A stretch of 64,000 bases of DNA from Natronoglycomyces albus. GTDB taxonomy: Bacteria > Actinomycetota > Actinomycetes > Mycobacteriales > Micromonosporaceae. Of the stretch, positions 16,989 to 26,132 are shown piece after piece. The DNA lies in assembly GCF_016925535.1 (NCBI RefSeq), contig NZ_CP070496.1, positions 1,550,001 to 1,614,000 on the forward strand, written 5' to 3'. A model generated the notes under the pieces. The model worked only from the letters and a program-made list of their open reading frames with translations, searched no databases and was not told the DNA's origin. The first letter of the stretch is position 1, and each line of letters starts with the position of its first letter. A program made the position numbers and the translations under genes.

Positions 16989-19325
16989 CTACCGGGTTTG
17001 GGATCGGCGCCATGGCATCCGAGCGCCAGCGGCCTCGACACCGTTGCCAATCGTAAGCCGTACTCGCTGGAGCCAGGATCTGGTGTGAAGCCAGGTGCTG
17101 CGTGGCCACAACCACGCGCCCAACCGACTTCTGGGGCGAACGTGGTTCTTGACCTGGCCGCGCAGCGCGCTTACGGCCGCGGGCAGGTGCCCGGCCGGGA
17201 CATCTTGGAGTCCGTAGCGGCTCGTTTCCACCGCCGAGCTCAGTTCGTGGATCGCCCAGGCCCCATCGGGAGCGAAGCCAGCCACCTCGGCGGCCGTCTG
17301 CCGCGGTGTACGCGAAGCAGCCACGGGCCGTCGGAAGTCAGTGAGCATGTCCAATGTCTCACTCCAGGCCGACTCTCCGCCGACGGTGGAGGGCCGCAAG
17401 CGCGATCGTCGAGTCAGTATTCGAGCGGTGGCCGGGACGAAGAAGAGAACCACGGCAACGGCCAAGACGATCCACCAAGTGGAGATTCCCGCGTCGCTTT
17501 GGGTGTGAGCCGACGACCCTCCACCTGCGTCGGGAAGGTGGGCGTCTGGCAGGTCAAAATCGGGGGAATCCTGGGGCGTCTCGGAGTCCTCGGTCTGCGT
17601 TTCGTTATCGGTCTCGGAGTCAGACTCTTCGCCATCGTCGTCGATTGACGGCGCGCTCCAAGGGAATGCCACGGAGTTTTGCACGCCAGAGGATGGTGTG
17701 GGGTCAAACGGGACCCAGCCAAACCCATCGAAGTAGACCTCGACCCAGGCATGCCAATTGTGGCTGTTGACCACCCAGCCATCACCATCTCGTGTACCAC
17801 GGGTGAGACCGATGGCCACTCGCGAAGCGTATCCGGCCTCGCGCACCATCCACGCCATCGCCGCGGCGTACTGCTCGCAGTAGCCCTGGCGGTATTCGAG
17901 GAAGTCAAGAATGGCCGTCGAGGAACCGCCTTGGGCAGTCATGAGGTCATAGGAAAAGCCGTTGTCCGGCGAGAAGAATTCGTGGATCTCCGAGACGGCG
18001 TCGTACTGGTTATCGATGTCGCCGACGAGGTCGCTCACGATGGTGCTGAGCTCAGGCACATGGGGCGTGTCGAGGCTATTGGCGGCGGCGAAATCGGACG
18101 AGACGGAGTCGGGGGCTTCCCGCAGGCGGTCTGCCTCGTAGTCGTAGGACTGGTAGGTGAAACTGTATTCGTCGACCTCGGAGAGGGTCTCTGTTTGACT
18201 GCGCACCGTCGCGGAATCGGAGTAGTACGACCAGGAGGTGCTGATGTCCATTCCGGTGAGTTGGCCGTAGTAGGGCACCGCTGAGTCGGTGAGCCCCATG
18301 TTGGTCACAGTGGCTTTGTATTCGCCCTCCGGTTCGAGCTGGAGGGGGAATTGGCCCGCGTAGTTGGCACGCTGTACCGCTTGGCCGGAGACTTGAGGGC
18401 TGGAAGGGCGGAATCCGGTCTCGTCAAGCCGGTCAGCCACATGCAGACGCAGGTACGGCGGCTGGTCGTTGTCGGTTTCGATATAGGCCAAGTCGACCGG
18501 ATCTGGCCGATCGAGCTCACCGCGCAGCTGTACCCATGGATCGACGCGACCCTGCGATTCGCTGGAGTCACCGCCAGTTCCCCCCGTACCGAATCGGTCG
18601 AGGAAGCCGTCGCTGGTCGTTGGAAGGAATCCAGCGGTCATGATGGTGACCGCCAACAACGAAGCGACGAGTATCGTGCCCGGTCCGGCTAGGGGGGACG
18701 GGCTGTTCTTGGCGACCATATGGCCCGAACCAGTGAAGCGCAGACCAAAACGCAGCACGTTGGCTTGGTGGTCGGCGGCCAATACCCATAGGTAGGCGGC
18801 GGCGCTGGTGGCGAACCACAGCCATGCGGTGCTTTCGGGGTTGATGGAAACCGGGACCATGTACATCGTCAGGAAACAGATTCCGCTGAAAGCGGGTGTG
18901 CGTAGGCCGACGATGAACAGGTCGTTGACGACGGCGAGTAGCCCGATGCTGAGCACGGTGACAAACAAGAGCTGGGTGTTGACGGTGACAGGCACGATCA
19001 AGGTGTTGACGTCGACCGAAGCACGGGTGACCAGGTCGGCGAAGTGTTGCAACGTGCCCAGGCTGGGGAAAATGCCCAGATATTCCTCCCCGCTGCGGAA
19101 GAACACGGTCATCAGCATGAGGAGGGCGGTGAGCATGGCAAGGGCCTGTATGAGGATGCCGCGGCTGAAACGGCGAGCTAGAGCCCCACACAGACTGACG
19201 CACGCGATCGCCAGCCCAGCGGGAATGATCCAGGCGATGAAATTGGAGTACACCGCCATGAGTGGCAGAGAGCCCAGCATCAGCGCGAAGCCGGAGACGA
19301 CGGTGAGTTTTCCTTGTTCGCTCAT
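16989..19325 (-). CDS. TgpA-type membrane transglutaminase-like protein
   Basis: 778 aa. Several N-terminal membrane helices (about 10-235, DUF3488-like), an external region, and a transglutaminase-like core with Cys483 in 'GYCEQYAAAM', His in 'NSHNWHAWVEVYF' and Asp in 'WVPFDPTP', the Cys-His-Asp triad. A Glu/Asp-rich linker, another helix near 630 and a C-terminal DUF4129-like tail follow. Last gene of the moxR-DUF58-tgpA operon. The family is thought to act on cell-surface peptides or peptidoglycan-linked proteins; the substrate here is unknown. Confidence 0.9.
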   Translation of the reverse strand: MSEQGKLTVVSGFALMLGSLPLMAVYSNFIAWIIPAGLAIACVSLCGALARRFSRGILIQALAMLTALLMLMTVFFRSGEEYLGIFPSLGTLQHFADLVTRASVDVNTLIVPVTVNTQLLFVTVLSIGLLAVVNDLFIVGLRTPAFSGICFLTMYMVPVSINPESTAWLWFATSAAAYLWVLAADHQANVLRFGLRFTGSGHMVAKNSPSPLAGPGTILVASLLAVTIMTAGFLPTTSDGFLDRFGTGGTGGDSSESQGRVDPWVQLRGELDRPDPVDLAYIETDNDQPPYLRLHVADRLDETGFRPSSPQVSGQAVQRANYAGQFPLQLEPEGEYKATVTNMGLTDSAVPYYGQLTGMDISTSWSYYSDSATVRSQTETLSEVDEYSFTYQSYDYEADRLREAPDSVSSDFAAANSLDTPHVPELSTIVSDLVGDIDNQYDAVSEIHEFFSPDNGFSYDLMTAQGGSSTAILDFLEYRQGYCEQYAAAMAWMVREAGYASRVAIGLTRGTRDGDGWVVNSHNWHAWVEVYFDGFGWVPFDPTPSSGVQNSVAFPWSAPSIDDDGEESDSETDNETQTEDSETPQDSPDFDLPDAHLPDAGGGSSAHTQSDAGISTWWIVLAVAVVLFFVPATARILTRRSRLRPSTVGGESAWSETLDMLTDFRRPVAASRTPRQTAAEVAGFAPDGAWAIHELSSAVETSRYGLQDVPAGHLPAAVSALRGQVKNHVRPRSRLGAWLWPRSTWLHTRSWLQRVRLTIGNGVEAAGARMPWRRSQTR

Positions 19326-19422
19326 TGATGGATCACCGCCTTTGCGAGGCTAGTCGTGGCCCCATCGCCCCTCGGATGAGAGGCCCGCCATGGGCTGGTG
19401 TGTCTCGTGTGGTGGCTATGTT

Positions 19423-20676
19423 TCATGTCGTGGCCTTGGCTTCGCTGGGGGAGACACCCGACCACAGGTGTAGGAGTTTCGTCTGGGGTTTGACTGAGCG
19501 CACCAACCAGCCAGCGGCGGCCAAGAGCGCTGTCGCGTCAAGGTGTTCGGCGGTGAGGACGCGGGCTTTTTCGCCCGTGGCCCCGCTCCAGGCGACCGGG
19601 TCGGTGACAATGGCGATGTTCTGTCCGGAACGTCCGCCCGATGCGAGAAGTTCCTCGGCGTTTCGCACGTTCAGGTGGCCCATGAGAGCGATGACGCAGG
19701 AGGAGTCACTGTGGATACGGGAGCGCGCAGCCAGAAGCGCGATGTCGGCTTTGGTGGTCGTCTGGACTGTGGCCAGGTAGTTCAGCACGTGACCGAAGTC
19801 CTCCGAGCGAGCTGAGATGTCGTCCCACACCGAGATCAGGTGAGAGGACATGCCATCGACGGCGAGTCGGCGGCAGATGCTGGCGGCAGCCTCGACCATC
19901 CATTCAAAACTGGAGGCTTCGCCCATGCCGTAGTGGGCATTGCCGCGCACGTCCAGAAGGAGGGAGGCGGTGGAGTCCCAGGGCTGTTCTTCGCGGCGGA
20001 CCATGAGTTCACCACGGTGGGCAGTGGTGGGCCAGTGGACTCTGCGCAGGTCATCCCCGTAGCGGTATTCGCGGGCGGCAACGTCGTCCTCCCCGGAGAT
20101 GGCAACCGACAGAGCCCTGCTGTCGCCCACGACCGATCCGGAACGCCCACCGACCCGTACTGATTGCAGCGGGTGAATCGGTGGGGTGACGACTAGCTCG
20201 GTGACGGTGGAGAACTCTTGCTGCACGGTGGCCAGTCCGAAGGGGTCGGTGGCGTAGACGCGCATGGGCCCGACGTTGTATTTACCGCGTCGTTGGGGGC
20301 TGATCGCGTAACTCACCACCGTTTGTGACCCGGGGGTGAGCTTCTGCAACAGCAGTCGGGGCCGGTCGCCGAGGGTATAGGGAATGCGGTCTTCCATCAT
20401 GGCGGTGGCCGTGGTCTTGGGCGCGGTGTTGGACACCGATAGGCGTACGTGGCACTCTTGCCCAGCAGGAATCCTGGTGGGATCCATGAATCGGTCAACC
20501 TGCAATTGCGGCCGCTGCCAAAGTAGCCACAACCAGCTGAAGATGGGGGCTAGGAGCACCAGCAGTGCCGCTCGAAGCAGGTCCCCCTCGCCGATGATCA
20601 CTGTGACGATGAAGATGAGGACGCTCAAAAACAACAGGATCTTGCCGCGTCCGGTGAGTCGGGGCCGCCGCGACAT
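19423..20676 (-). CDS. DUF58 membrane-anchored vWA-like protein
   Basis: 417 aa. Two N-terminal membrane helices (about 12-50), a beta-rich region, then the DUF58 signature 'REYRYGDDLRRVHWPTTA' near residue 205 and a von Willebrand A-like fold ('LLLDVRG'). DUF58 proteins work with MoxR AAA+ ATPases, usually as metal-dependent adaptors. It begins two bases after the moxR stop and is followed 97 bases later by the transglutaminase gene, so all three are cotranscribed. Confidence 0.9.
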   Translation of the reverse strand: MSRRPRLTGRGKILLFLSVLIFIVTVIIGEGDLLRAALLVLLAPIFSWLWLLWQRPQLQVDRFMDPTRIPAGQECHVRLSVSNTAPKTTATAMMEDRIPYTLGDRPRLLLQKLTPGSQTVVSYAISPQRRGKYNVGPMRVYATDPFGLATVQQEFSTVTELVVTPPIHPLQSVRVGGRSGSVVGDSRALSVAISGEDDVAAREYRYGDDLRRVHWPTTAHRGELMVRREEQPWDSTASLLLDVRGNAHYGMGEASSFEWMVEAAASICRRLAVDGMSSHLISVWDDISARSEDFGHVLNYLATVQTTTKADIALLAARSRIHSDSSCVIALMGHLNVRNAEELLASGGRSGQNIAIVTDPVAWSGATGEKARVLTAEHLDATALLAAAGWLVRSVKPQTKLLHLWSGVSPSEAKATT

Positions 20677-20678
20677 GG

Positions 20679-21698
20679 TTATCCCCGGTTGGGGTGGCGT
20701 ACCGGCACGTGAGCGACGGCTTCGGAGACGACCCGCGCGGCGTCGCGTCCTCCGATGGTGGACTCGGTGGTCAGGATGAGGCGGTGGGCGAGCACCGGTA
20801 CGGCAAGGTACTGGATGTCATCGGGGAGGACGAACTCGCGTCCATCGAGTGCGGCCACGGCGCGAGCGCACCGCAGTAGTTGCAAGCTCGCGCGGGGGCT
20901 TGCGCCCAGCCGCACGCTGGCCTGGTTGCGGGTGGCGCTGACGACGTCGAGCGTGTAGTGCTTGATCGCGTCGGAAACGTGCACCGTCCGCGTGTAGGCG
21001 ATCATGGCGTTGACCGTGTTCGCGTCGCAGACCGGACGCAGGTCATTAAGCGGGTCGGAGGTGCCGTGGTTTTCCATCATGGTCAGCTCGGCCTCGGGGC
21101 TGGGGTAGCCCAGAGCCACACGGGCGGTGAAGCGGTCGCGTTGCGCCTCGGGGAGGGGGTAGGTTCCCTCCATCTCAATGGGGTTTTGCGTGGCGATGAC
21201 CATAAACGGTGGCGGTAGCAGGTAGGTCGCTCCGTCCACGGTGACTTGGCGTTCCTCCATACATTCCAGAAGGGCCGCCTGGGTTTTGGGGCTGGCGCGG
21301 TTGATCTCGTCGCCTACCACCAGGTTGGAGAAGATCGCGCCACGCTTGAAACGAAACTCCCGGGTCTCTGGGTCAAAGATGGTGACGCCGGTGACGTCGG
21401 AGGGGAGCAGGTCTGGGGTGAACTGGATGCGGCGCATCGAACAGTCCAGGGACTGGGCCAGCGCCTTGGCGAGCTTTGTCTTACCGACTCCGGGTACATC
21501 TTCCAGCAGCAGGTGGCCCTCGGCCAACATCACGGCCAGCGCTAGGCGGATTGCCTCGCTTTTGCCCTCGATGACGCGCTCTATATTCGACAGGATCGCT
21601 GCGGCGCCCGCCTTGAAATCGTGCTGCGCCAAGCCGTTGGCGGCCCGGTCCGACCCCTGCTCGGGCTGAGCGGGAGCGGATGATGCGGTGGGGTGCAA
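20679..21698 (-). CDS. MoxR-family AAA+ ATPase
   Basis: 339 aa. Walker A 'GVGKTKLAKAL', Walker B 'LVVGDEINRA', sensor-type 'ATQNPIEMEGTYPLPEAQRDRF' and a lid domain are all present. I chose the TTG at 21698 because GAGGAGGAAA lies eight bases upstream; the open frame runs 21 codons further without a ribosome site. First gene of the moxR-DUF58-transglutaminase operon; MoxR proteins are chaperone-like and support maturation of their membrane partners. Confidence 0.93.
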   Translation of the reverse strand: MHPTASSAPAQPEQGSDRAANGLAQHDFKAGAAAILSNIERVIEGKSEAIRLALAVMLAEGHLLLEDVPGVGKTKLAKALAQSLDCSMRRIQFTPDLLPSDVTGVTIFDPETREFRFKRGAIFSNLVVGDEINRASPKTQAALLECMEERQVTVDGATYLLPPPFMVIATQNPIEMEGTYPLPEAQRDRFTARVALGYPSPEAELTMMENHGTSDPLNDLRPVCDANTVNAMIAYTRTVHVSDAIKHYTLDVVSATRNQASVRLGASPRASLQLLRCARAVAALDGREFVLPDDIQYLAVPVLAHRLILTTESTIGGRDAARVVSEAVAHVPVRHPNRG

Positions 21699-21993
21699 GA
21701 GGGTTTCCTCCTCAATGGGCAGAACGGCGTTTCGTCTGGATGTGCAATGGTACGTGACCAAAGCTATGTGGCACAGGAGACCAAATTTGTCCCGAATGGG
21801 TCCATCTGAGGCACAGATGAGGGGAAATATGCCGCGTTTCTCCCAACTATAGTGAGATAACCGCGCTCACGCCCAGCCCATACGACTCTGGCACTGAAAG
21901 AAACCCTGTTCAGCGCCGCATTCGGGCGGATCGACGGGGCGAGTACTTGGCCGATGGGGAATCGTTTGCGAGCCGAGCCGCCCATGTGGCTGA

Positions 21994-22022
21994 TTCAAAT
22001 CGCTGGCCAGCTGCGGTACACT
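21994..22022 (+). promoter_or_regulatory. predicted leuS promoter
   Basis: A -35-like TTCAAA (21994-21999) and a -10-like TACACT (22017-22022) are 17 bases apart. Transcription would begin about 22029, exactly at the ATG of the leader peptide. Confidence 0.5.
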
Positions 22023-22028
22023 TGCCTC

Positions 22029-22061
22029 ATGCCTAGGCGTATTGACTCGCTTCTTATCTAG
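22029..22061 (+). CDS. leuS leader peptide (MPRRIDSLLI)
   Basis: A ten-codon frame with two consecutive Leu codons (CTT CTT, uncommon in this genome) just before ATC and the TAG stop. It lies between a promoter-like pair and a hairpin plus terminator, 140 bases before leuS. This is the arrangement of amino-acid attenuation leaders, here matched to the enzyme that charges tRNA-Leu. It would be translated leaderlessly. Translation is not shown; the case rests on codon content and position. Confidence 0.6.
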   Translation: MPRRIDSLLI

Positions 22062-22115
22062 CCGTGCTGACGAACCTTCCAGCACGGCCACCCCTCGCTG
22101 CGTGAGGGGTTTTTT
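22061..22115 (+). terminator. leuS leader hairpin and attenuator terminator
   Basis: A 9-bp stem (22061-22069 with 22080-22088) begins at the leader peptide stop. It is followed by a CCCCTC/GAGGGG stem (22091-22096 with 22104-22109) and six T (22110-22115), an intrinsic terminator upstream of leuS. The two stems do not overlap, so the alternative antiterminator fold is not obvious. Confidence 0.72.
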
Positions 22116-22197
22116 CGTGTTCAGGGGTAGTTATCTCAGCTGTGACTAGGCGAGACATCCGCCAATGACGACCTTATCCATCTTGAGGTGAATCTGC

Positions 22198-25023
22198 GTG
22201 ACCGACCAGGAACCAACCCCCCCGTCCCACCGCTATGACGCGGCGACCGCCAATGCGATCGAACGGCGGTGGCAGCAACATTGGTACGACAATAATTCTT
22301 TCCGTGCCCCGAACCCGGTGGGTGACCTGGCCGAGCCCGACCATCCGCGGGCGGGCGCGGAGAAGAAATTCGTTATGGACATGTTTCCTTTCCCCTCCGG
22401 GGAAGGACTGCACGTAGGTCATCCTTTGGGATATATCGCCACCGATGTCTACTCTCGCTACTTGCGCATGGCGGGCTTTAACGTGTTGCACCCAATGGGG
22501 TATGACTCCTTTGGTCTGCCCACTGAGCAGTACGCGATCGCCTCCGGGCGTCAGCCAGCCGAGATCACCCGCACCAACGTCGACCGTTATCGAGCTCAGC
22601 TACGCCGGGTGGGTATGGGCTATGACAACAGGCGCGAATTCTGCACGTCCGACCCCGATTACTACCGCTGGACCCAGTGGGTGTTCCTGCAGATTTTCAA
22701 TTCCTACTTCGACGAGGACGTCCAGGCCGCGCGTCCGGTCTCCCACCTGATCGAACAGTACGAGACCGGCCGCCGGGCCACCCCGGACGGCCGATCCTGG
22801 GCGGACATGACTCGCATTGAGCAGCGAGCCCTGATTGACTCTCAACGACTGGCCTACGTCACTGAGGCCCCCGTCAACTGGTGCCCCGGGCTTGGCACAG
22901 TCTTGTCGAACGAAGAAGTCACCGCCGAGGGCCGCTCAGAGCGGGGGAACTTCCCCGTCTACACCCGCACCCTCAAACAGTGGATGCTGCGTATCACCGC
23001 CTATTCGCAGCGTCTGCTGGACGACCTGGACTCACTGCAGTGGACCGACTCGCTCAAAGCGATGCAGCGCAACTGGATTGGCCGATCCACCGGGGCCTAC
23101 GTCGATTTCGCCTCCTCTGAAGGTGACATTCGTGTCTTCACCACCCGCCCCGACACGCTGTTTGGCTCGACCTATATGGTCCTGGCTCCCGAACACGAAC
23201 TGGTCGACAAGTTGGCCGCGGATTCCTGGCCCGAGGGCACGAACGTGAAGTGGACCGGGGGATTCGCCACTCCGCGTGAGGCCATCGCCGTCTACCGGGC
23301 CACCGCCGCGGCCAAGACTGATGTGGAACGCCAAGCCGATGGCAAAACCAAAACGGGAGTCTTTGTTGGCGCGTACGCGACCAATCCCGTCAATGGCGAA
23401 CAGATCCCCATTTTCATCGCCGATTACGTGCTGGCCGGATACGGCACCGGCGCGATTATGGCCGTACCGGCTCACGATGAGCGCGACCTCGCCTTCGCTC
23501 GCACCTTTGACATTCCCGTACGTCAGGTCATTGACTCTGGGGCCGAATGGGACGGCGAGACCGCTTTCGTGGGCCAAGGGCAGGCGATCAACTCCGACTT
23601 CCTCGATGGGCTGGCCGTAGACGAGGCCAAATCTCGCATGATCGCCTGGTTGGAAGAAAATCAACGAGGAAAAGGGGCGATCAACTACCGTCTGCGCGAC
23701 TGGCTGTTTAGCCGCCAGCGTTACTGGGGCGAGCCGTTCCCGATCGTATGGGACGAAGACGGTATGCCAGTGGCCCTGCCTGAAGACATGCTGCCAGTCG
23801 AGCTGCCGCAAATGGAGGATTTCTCACCAAAGACCTTCGCGGCCGATGACGCCAGCTCCTCGCCCGAACCGCCACTGGGGCGAGCGAAGGAGTGGGTCGA
23901 AGTGGAACTGGACCTAGGCGAGGGACCCAAGACCTACCGTCGCGAAGTCAACACCATGCCCAACTGGGCCGGTTCCAGCTGGTATGAGCTGCGCTACGCG
24001 GACGCGACCAATAAAGACCAACTGATCTCTCCAGAGAACGACCGCTATTGGATGGGGCCACGTTCCGAAGACGACTGCGGCGGCGCCGACCTGTACATCG
24101 GCGGCGTCGAACATGCGGTCTTGCACCTGCTCTACGCCCGGTTCTGGCAAAAAGTTCTCTACGACCTGGGGCACGTCTCGGCCCGTGAACCGTTCCGTCG
24201 CCTGTTCAACCAGGGCTATATCCAGGCCTACGCCTTCACCGACGCGCGCGGCATGTACGTACCTGCGGTCGCCGTCACCGAGGAAAACGGAAAGTACTAC
24301 TACGAGGGCGAAGAAGTCAAGCGTGAATACGGCAAGATCGGCAAGTCGCTGAAAAACGTCGTCTCACCCGATGACGTGTGCGAAGAGTACGGCGCGGACA
24401 CATTCCGCGTCTACGAAATGTCGATGGGGCCGCTGGACCTGTCGAAACCGTGGGAGACGCGCGCCATCGTCGGCTCACAACGTTTCCTACAACGCGCCTG
24501 GCGCAACATCGTTGATGAGGAGACCGGCGAGGTCACTGTCACCGACGAGGACCCAAGCGAGGAAACATTGAAGGCCATGCACACCGCAATCGCGGGAGTG
24601 CGCGACGATTACGAACAGCTGCGCATGAACACTGCGGTAGCCAAACTGATCACTTTCAATAACCACCTGGTCGGGCTGGACGCCGTGCCACGCTCCGTGG
24701 CCGAAAATCTGGTGTTGATGCTGGCTCCGGTCGCCCCACACATAGGGGAGGAGCTGTGGCGGCGGTTGGGACACACCGAGTCGCTGACCTACGCCGACTT
24801 CCCCGTCGCCGACGAGGCCTACCTGGTCGAGGACACCGTGACCTACCCGGTACAGATCAACGGAAAGGTACGTTCTCGCATCGAGGTGGCCGCCGAGGCC
24901 GACAAGGACACGGTACAGAAAGCGGCACTGGCCGATCCAAAGATTGTCGAATCCTTGGGTGGAAAGGAACCGTTTAAGGTGATCGTCGTTCCCGGCAAGA
25001 TGGTGTCGCTGGTACTCAAGTAG
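22198..25023 (+). CDS. leuS: leucyl-tRNA synthetase
   Basis: 941 aa class I synthetase charging tRNA-Leu. The HIGH motif is 'HVGHPLGY' near residue 72; the KMSKS loop is 'KIGKS' near 713. The CP1 editing domain is present (from about 260, with '[17 protein letters not shown]'), and the C-terminal anticodon and LeuRS tail follow. GTG start at 22198 with a TTGAGGTG ribosome site. It stands alone between its leader and a strong terminator, so it is probably controlled by leucine supply through the leader. Confidence 0.97.
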   Translation: MTDQEPTPPSHRYDAATANAIERRWQQHWYDNNSFRAPNPVGDLAEPDHPRAGAEKKFVMDMFPFPSGEGLHVGHPLGYIATDVYSRYLRMAGFNVLHPMGYDSFGLPTEQYAIASGRQPAEITRTNVDRYRAQLRRVGMGYDNRREFCTSDPDYYRWTQWVFLQIFNSYFDEDVQAARPVSHLIEQYETGRRATPDGRSWADMTRIEQRALIDSQRLAYVTEAPVNWCPGLGTVLSNEEVTAEGRSERGNFPVYTRTLKQWMLRITAYSQRLLDDLDSLQWTDSLKAMQRNWIGRSTGAYVDFASSEGDIRVFTTRPDTLFGSTYMVLAPEHELVDKLAADSWPEGTNVKWTGGFATPREAIAVYRATAAAKTDVERQADGKTKTGVFVGAYATNPVNGEQIPIFIADYVLAGYGTGAIMAVPAHDERDLAFARTFDIPVRQVIDSGAEWDGETAFVGQGQAINSDFLDGLAVDEAKSRMIAWLEENQRGKGAINYRLRDWLFSRQRYWGEPFPIVWDEDGMPVALPEDMLPVELPQMEDFSPKTFAADDASSSPEPPLGRAKEWVEVELDLGEGPKTYRREVNTMPNWAGSSWYELRYADATNKDQLISPENDRYWMGPRSEDDCGGADLYIGGVEHAVLHLLYARFWQKVLYDLGHVSAREPFRRLFNQGYIQAYAFTDARGMYVPAVAVTEENGKYYYEGEEVKREYGKIGKSLKNVVSPDDVCEEYGADTFRVYEMSMGPLDLSKPWETRAIVGSQRFLQRAWRNIVDEETGEVTVTDEDPSEETLKAMHTAIAGVRDDYEQLRMNTAVAKLITFNNHLVGLDAVPRSVAENLVLMLAPVAPHIGEELWRRLGHTESLTYADFPVADEAYLVEDTVTYPVQINGKVRSRIEVAAEADKDTVQKAALADPKIVESLGGKEPFKVIVVPGKMVSLVLK

Positions 25024-25048
25024 TCACCGCATCCACCCGCCTACGTAG

Positions 25049-25080
25049 AAGGGGCCGACCACTGAGGTGGTCGGCCCCTT
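25049..25080 (+). terminator. intrinsic terminator of leuS
   Basis: A perfect 14-bp stem (25049-25062 with 25067-25080) with a TGAG loop, beginning 25 bases after the stop; a short T-run lies within the end of the stem. Confidence 0.88.
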
Positions 25081-25140
25081 TCGCACTATGTGAACGTGGT
25101 GTGGCTCCCCAGGCCTAGCGGCTCGCTCCCCTTCGCTTAG

Positions 25141-25219
25141 CCAGTTCGGCCTGCCTGAGCCCTTAGTTTCAGGCCAGTTCGGCCTGCCAGAGCCTCTAGT
25201 TTCAGGCCAGTTCGGCCTG
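25141..25219. repeat. 33-bp tandem repeat derived from the dps 3' end
   Basis: Units begin at 25141, 25174 and 25207 (CCAGTTCGGCCTG...), period 33, two complete and one partial. The partial third unit is the last codons of dps. The others are copies of the dps tail lying beyond its stop, each still encoding 'AELA' and stop on the minus strand. Confidence 0.85.
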
Positions 25220-25672
25220 AAACATCCACGATTGTTTCTCGAGTTCTTGCGTGATGGCGATCAGGATGTCCTGCGTCACCGGGTCAGCGGACTCGGTCGT
25301 GTCTATGCGCTCGCGCATCCGCGTCACAATACGGGTGTAGGCCTCAATGAAGATGGAGACCACCTCGCTGTCGGCCACAGGGCCTTCCACGAACTTCGGA
25401 AGCCCAGTTGTGTCCGCGATCGTCTGGGCGCGCCCGTCCGCCGACGTCCCGATCGCAATGGCGCGTTCGGCCACAGTATCGGCGGAGTTTCGGGCGGCGA
25501 CGACAATCTCATCCAGCTGAAGGTGAAGCGAACGGAAATTGCGCCCATAGACGTTCCAATGGGCCTGTTTTCCCAAGAGAGACAGGTCAAGGAGGTCTAC
25601 CAACGCCCCTTGCAGCGCTTCCCCCGCCACATCTCGATTCTCATCTGAAAGAGTTGACTTGATCGTCGACAT
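25202..25672 (-). CDS. Dps-family ferritin-like DNA protection protein
   Basis: 156 aa. Dps forms 12-subunit shells that oxidise and store iron and shield DNA. The ferroxidase-site region is clear: 'GKQAHWNVYGRNF' and 'LHLQLDEIV' (His, Asp, Glu). The start at 25672 (MSTIKSTLSDENRDV) has a GAGAGGTGA ribosome site; the open frame continues 26 codons upstream without support. It converges on leuS. The last four residues and stop have been duplicated downstream (see repeat). Confidence 0.93.
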   Translation of the reverse strand: MSTIKSTLSDENRDVAGEALQGALVDLLDLSLLGKQAHWNVYGRNFRSLHLQLDEIVVAARNSADTVAERAIAIGTSADGRAQTIADTTGLPKFVEGPVADSEVVSIFIEAYTRIVTRMRERIDTTESADPVTQDILIAITQELEKQSWMFQAELA

Positions 25673-26132
25673 ACCGTCACCTCTCCTCGCATATGCGGTA
25701 CCGGACCAGGCTACCTCGCAACCGCGATCTCGGTTGGCATCTCGCCGCAACTTAATAGCATCGGCAGCCCATCGGTCAACCTGCTACCCCCACGACATAA
25801 ACGCGGACACCACGGATTTAGCGGGGAAAGCGCTAACCCATTTCGCATTTGACAGCGAACGTGGCGAATCGGTCACATCGAAAATGGGCCGAACCTCATA
25901 CCCGACTCGCCAACCTTACAAAAAAGAGAAGTCTGACATTTGGGGTAATTGCCAATTGCCGGAATTTGGGATTGTTGCCCGGATTACAATCCGGAAACAA
26001 TGACTCGCGGTGTGTGCCACGACACGCTCGCAAAGGATATAGCTATTACTAGCCCAAGAAAAATTAATAGCTGACCCGCTTAACCTAGCGCCCGCTCCAA
26101 GGTTAAGCAGGGCTTTGTGAAGGAGTCCCCCC
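25673..26132. promoter_or_regulatory. divergent dps/ROK control region with three inverted repeats
   Basis: About 460 AT-rich bases. Three perfect inverted repeats precede the ROK gene: CCGGATT-AC-AATCCGG (25979-25994), AGCTATTA/TAATAGCT (26041-26048 with 26065-26072), and GCTTAACCT/AGGTTAAGC (26078-26086 with 26100-26108). The last sits 25 bases before the ROK start. They suggest operators, perhaps for autoregulation. No gene seen. Confidence 0.5.

Noticed and set aside
21985-22010. T-loop-like 'GATTCAAATCG' suggesting a tRNA
   Set aside because: No acceptor, D-arm or anticodon arm can be built around it; the segment fits a promoter instead.
25141-25219. CRISPR array from regularly spaced repeats
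   Set aside because: Units are contiguous 33-bp tandem copies of the dps end, with no unique spacers and no cas genes.
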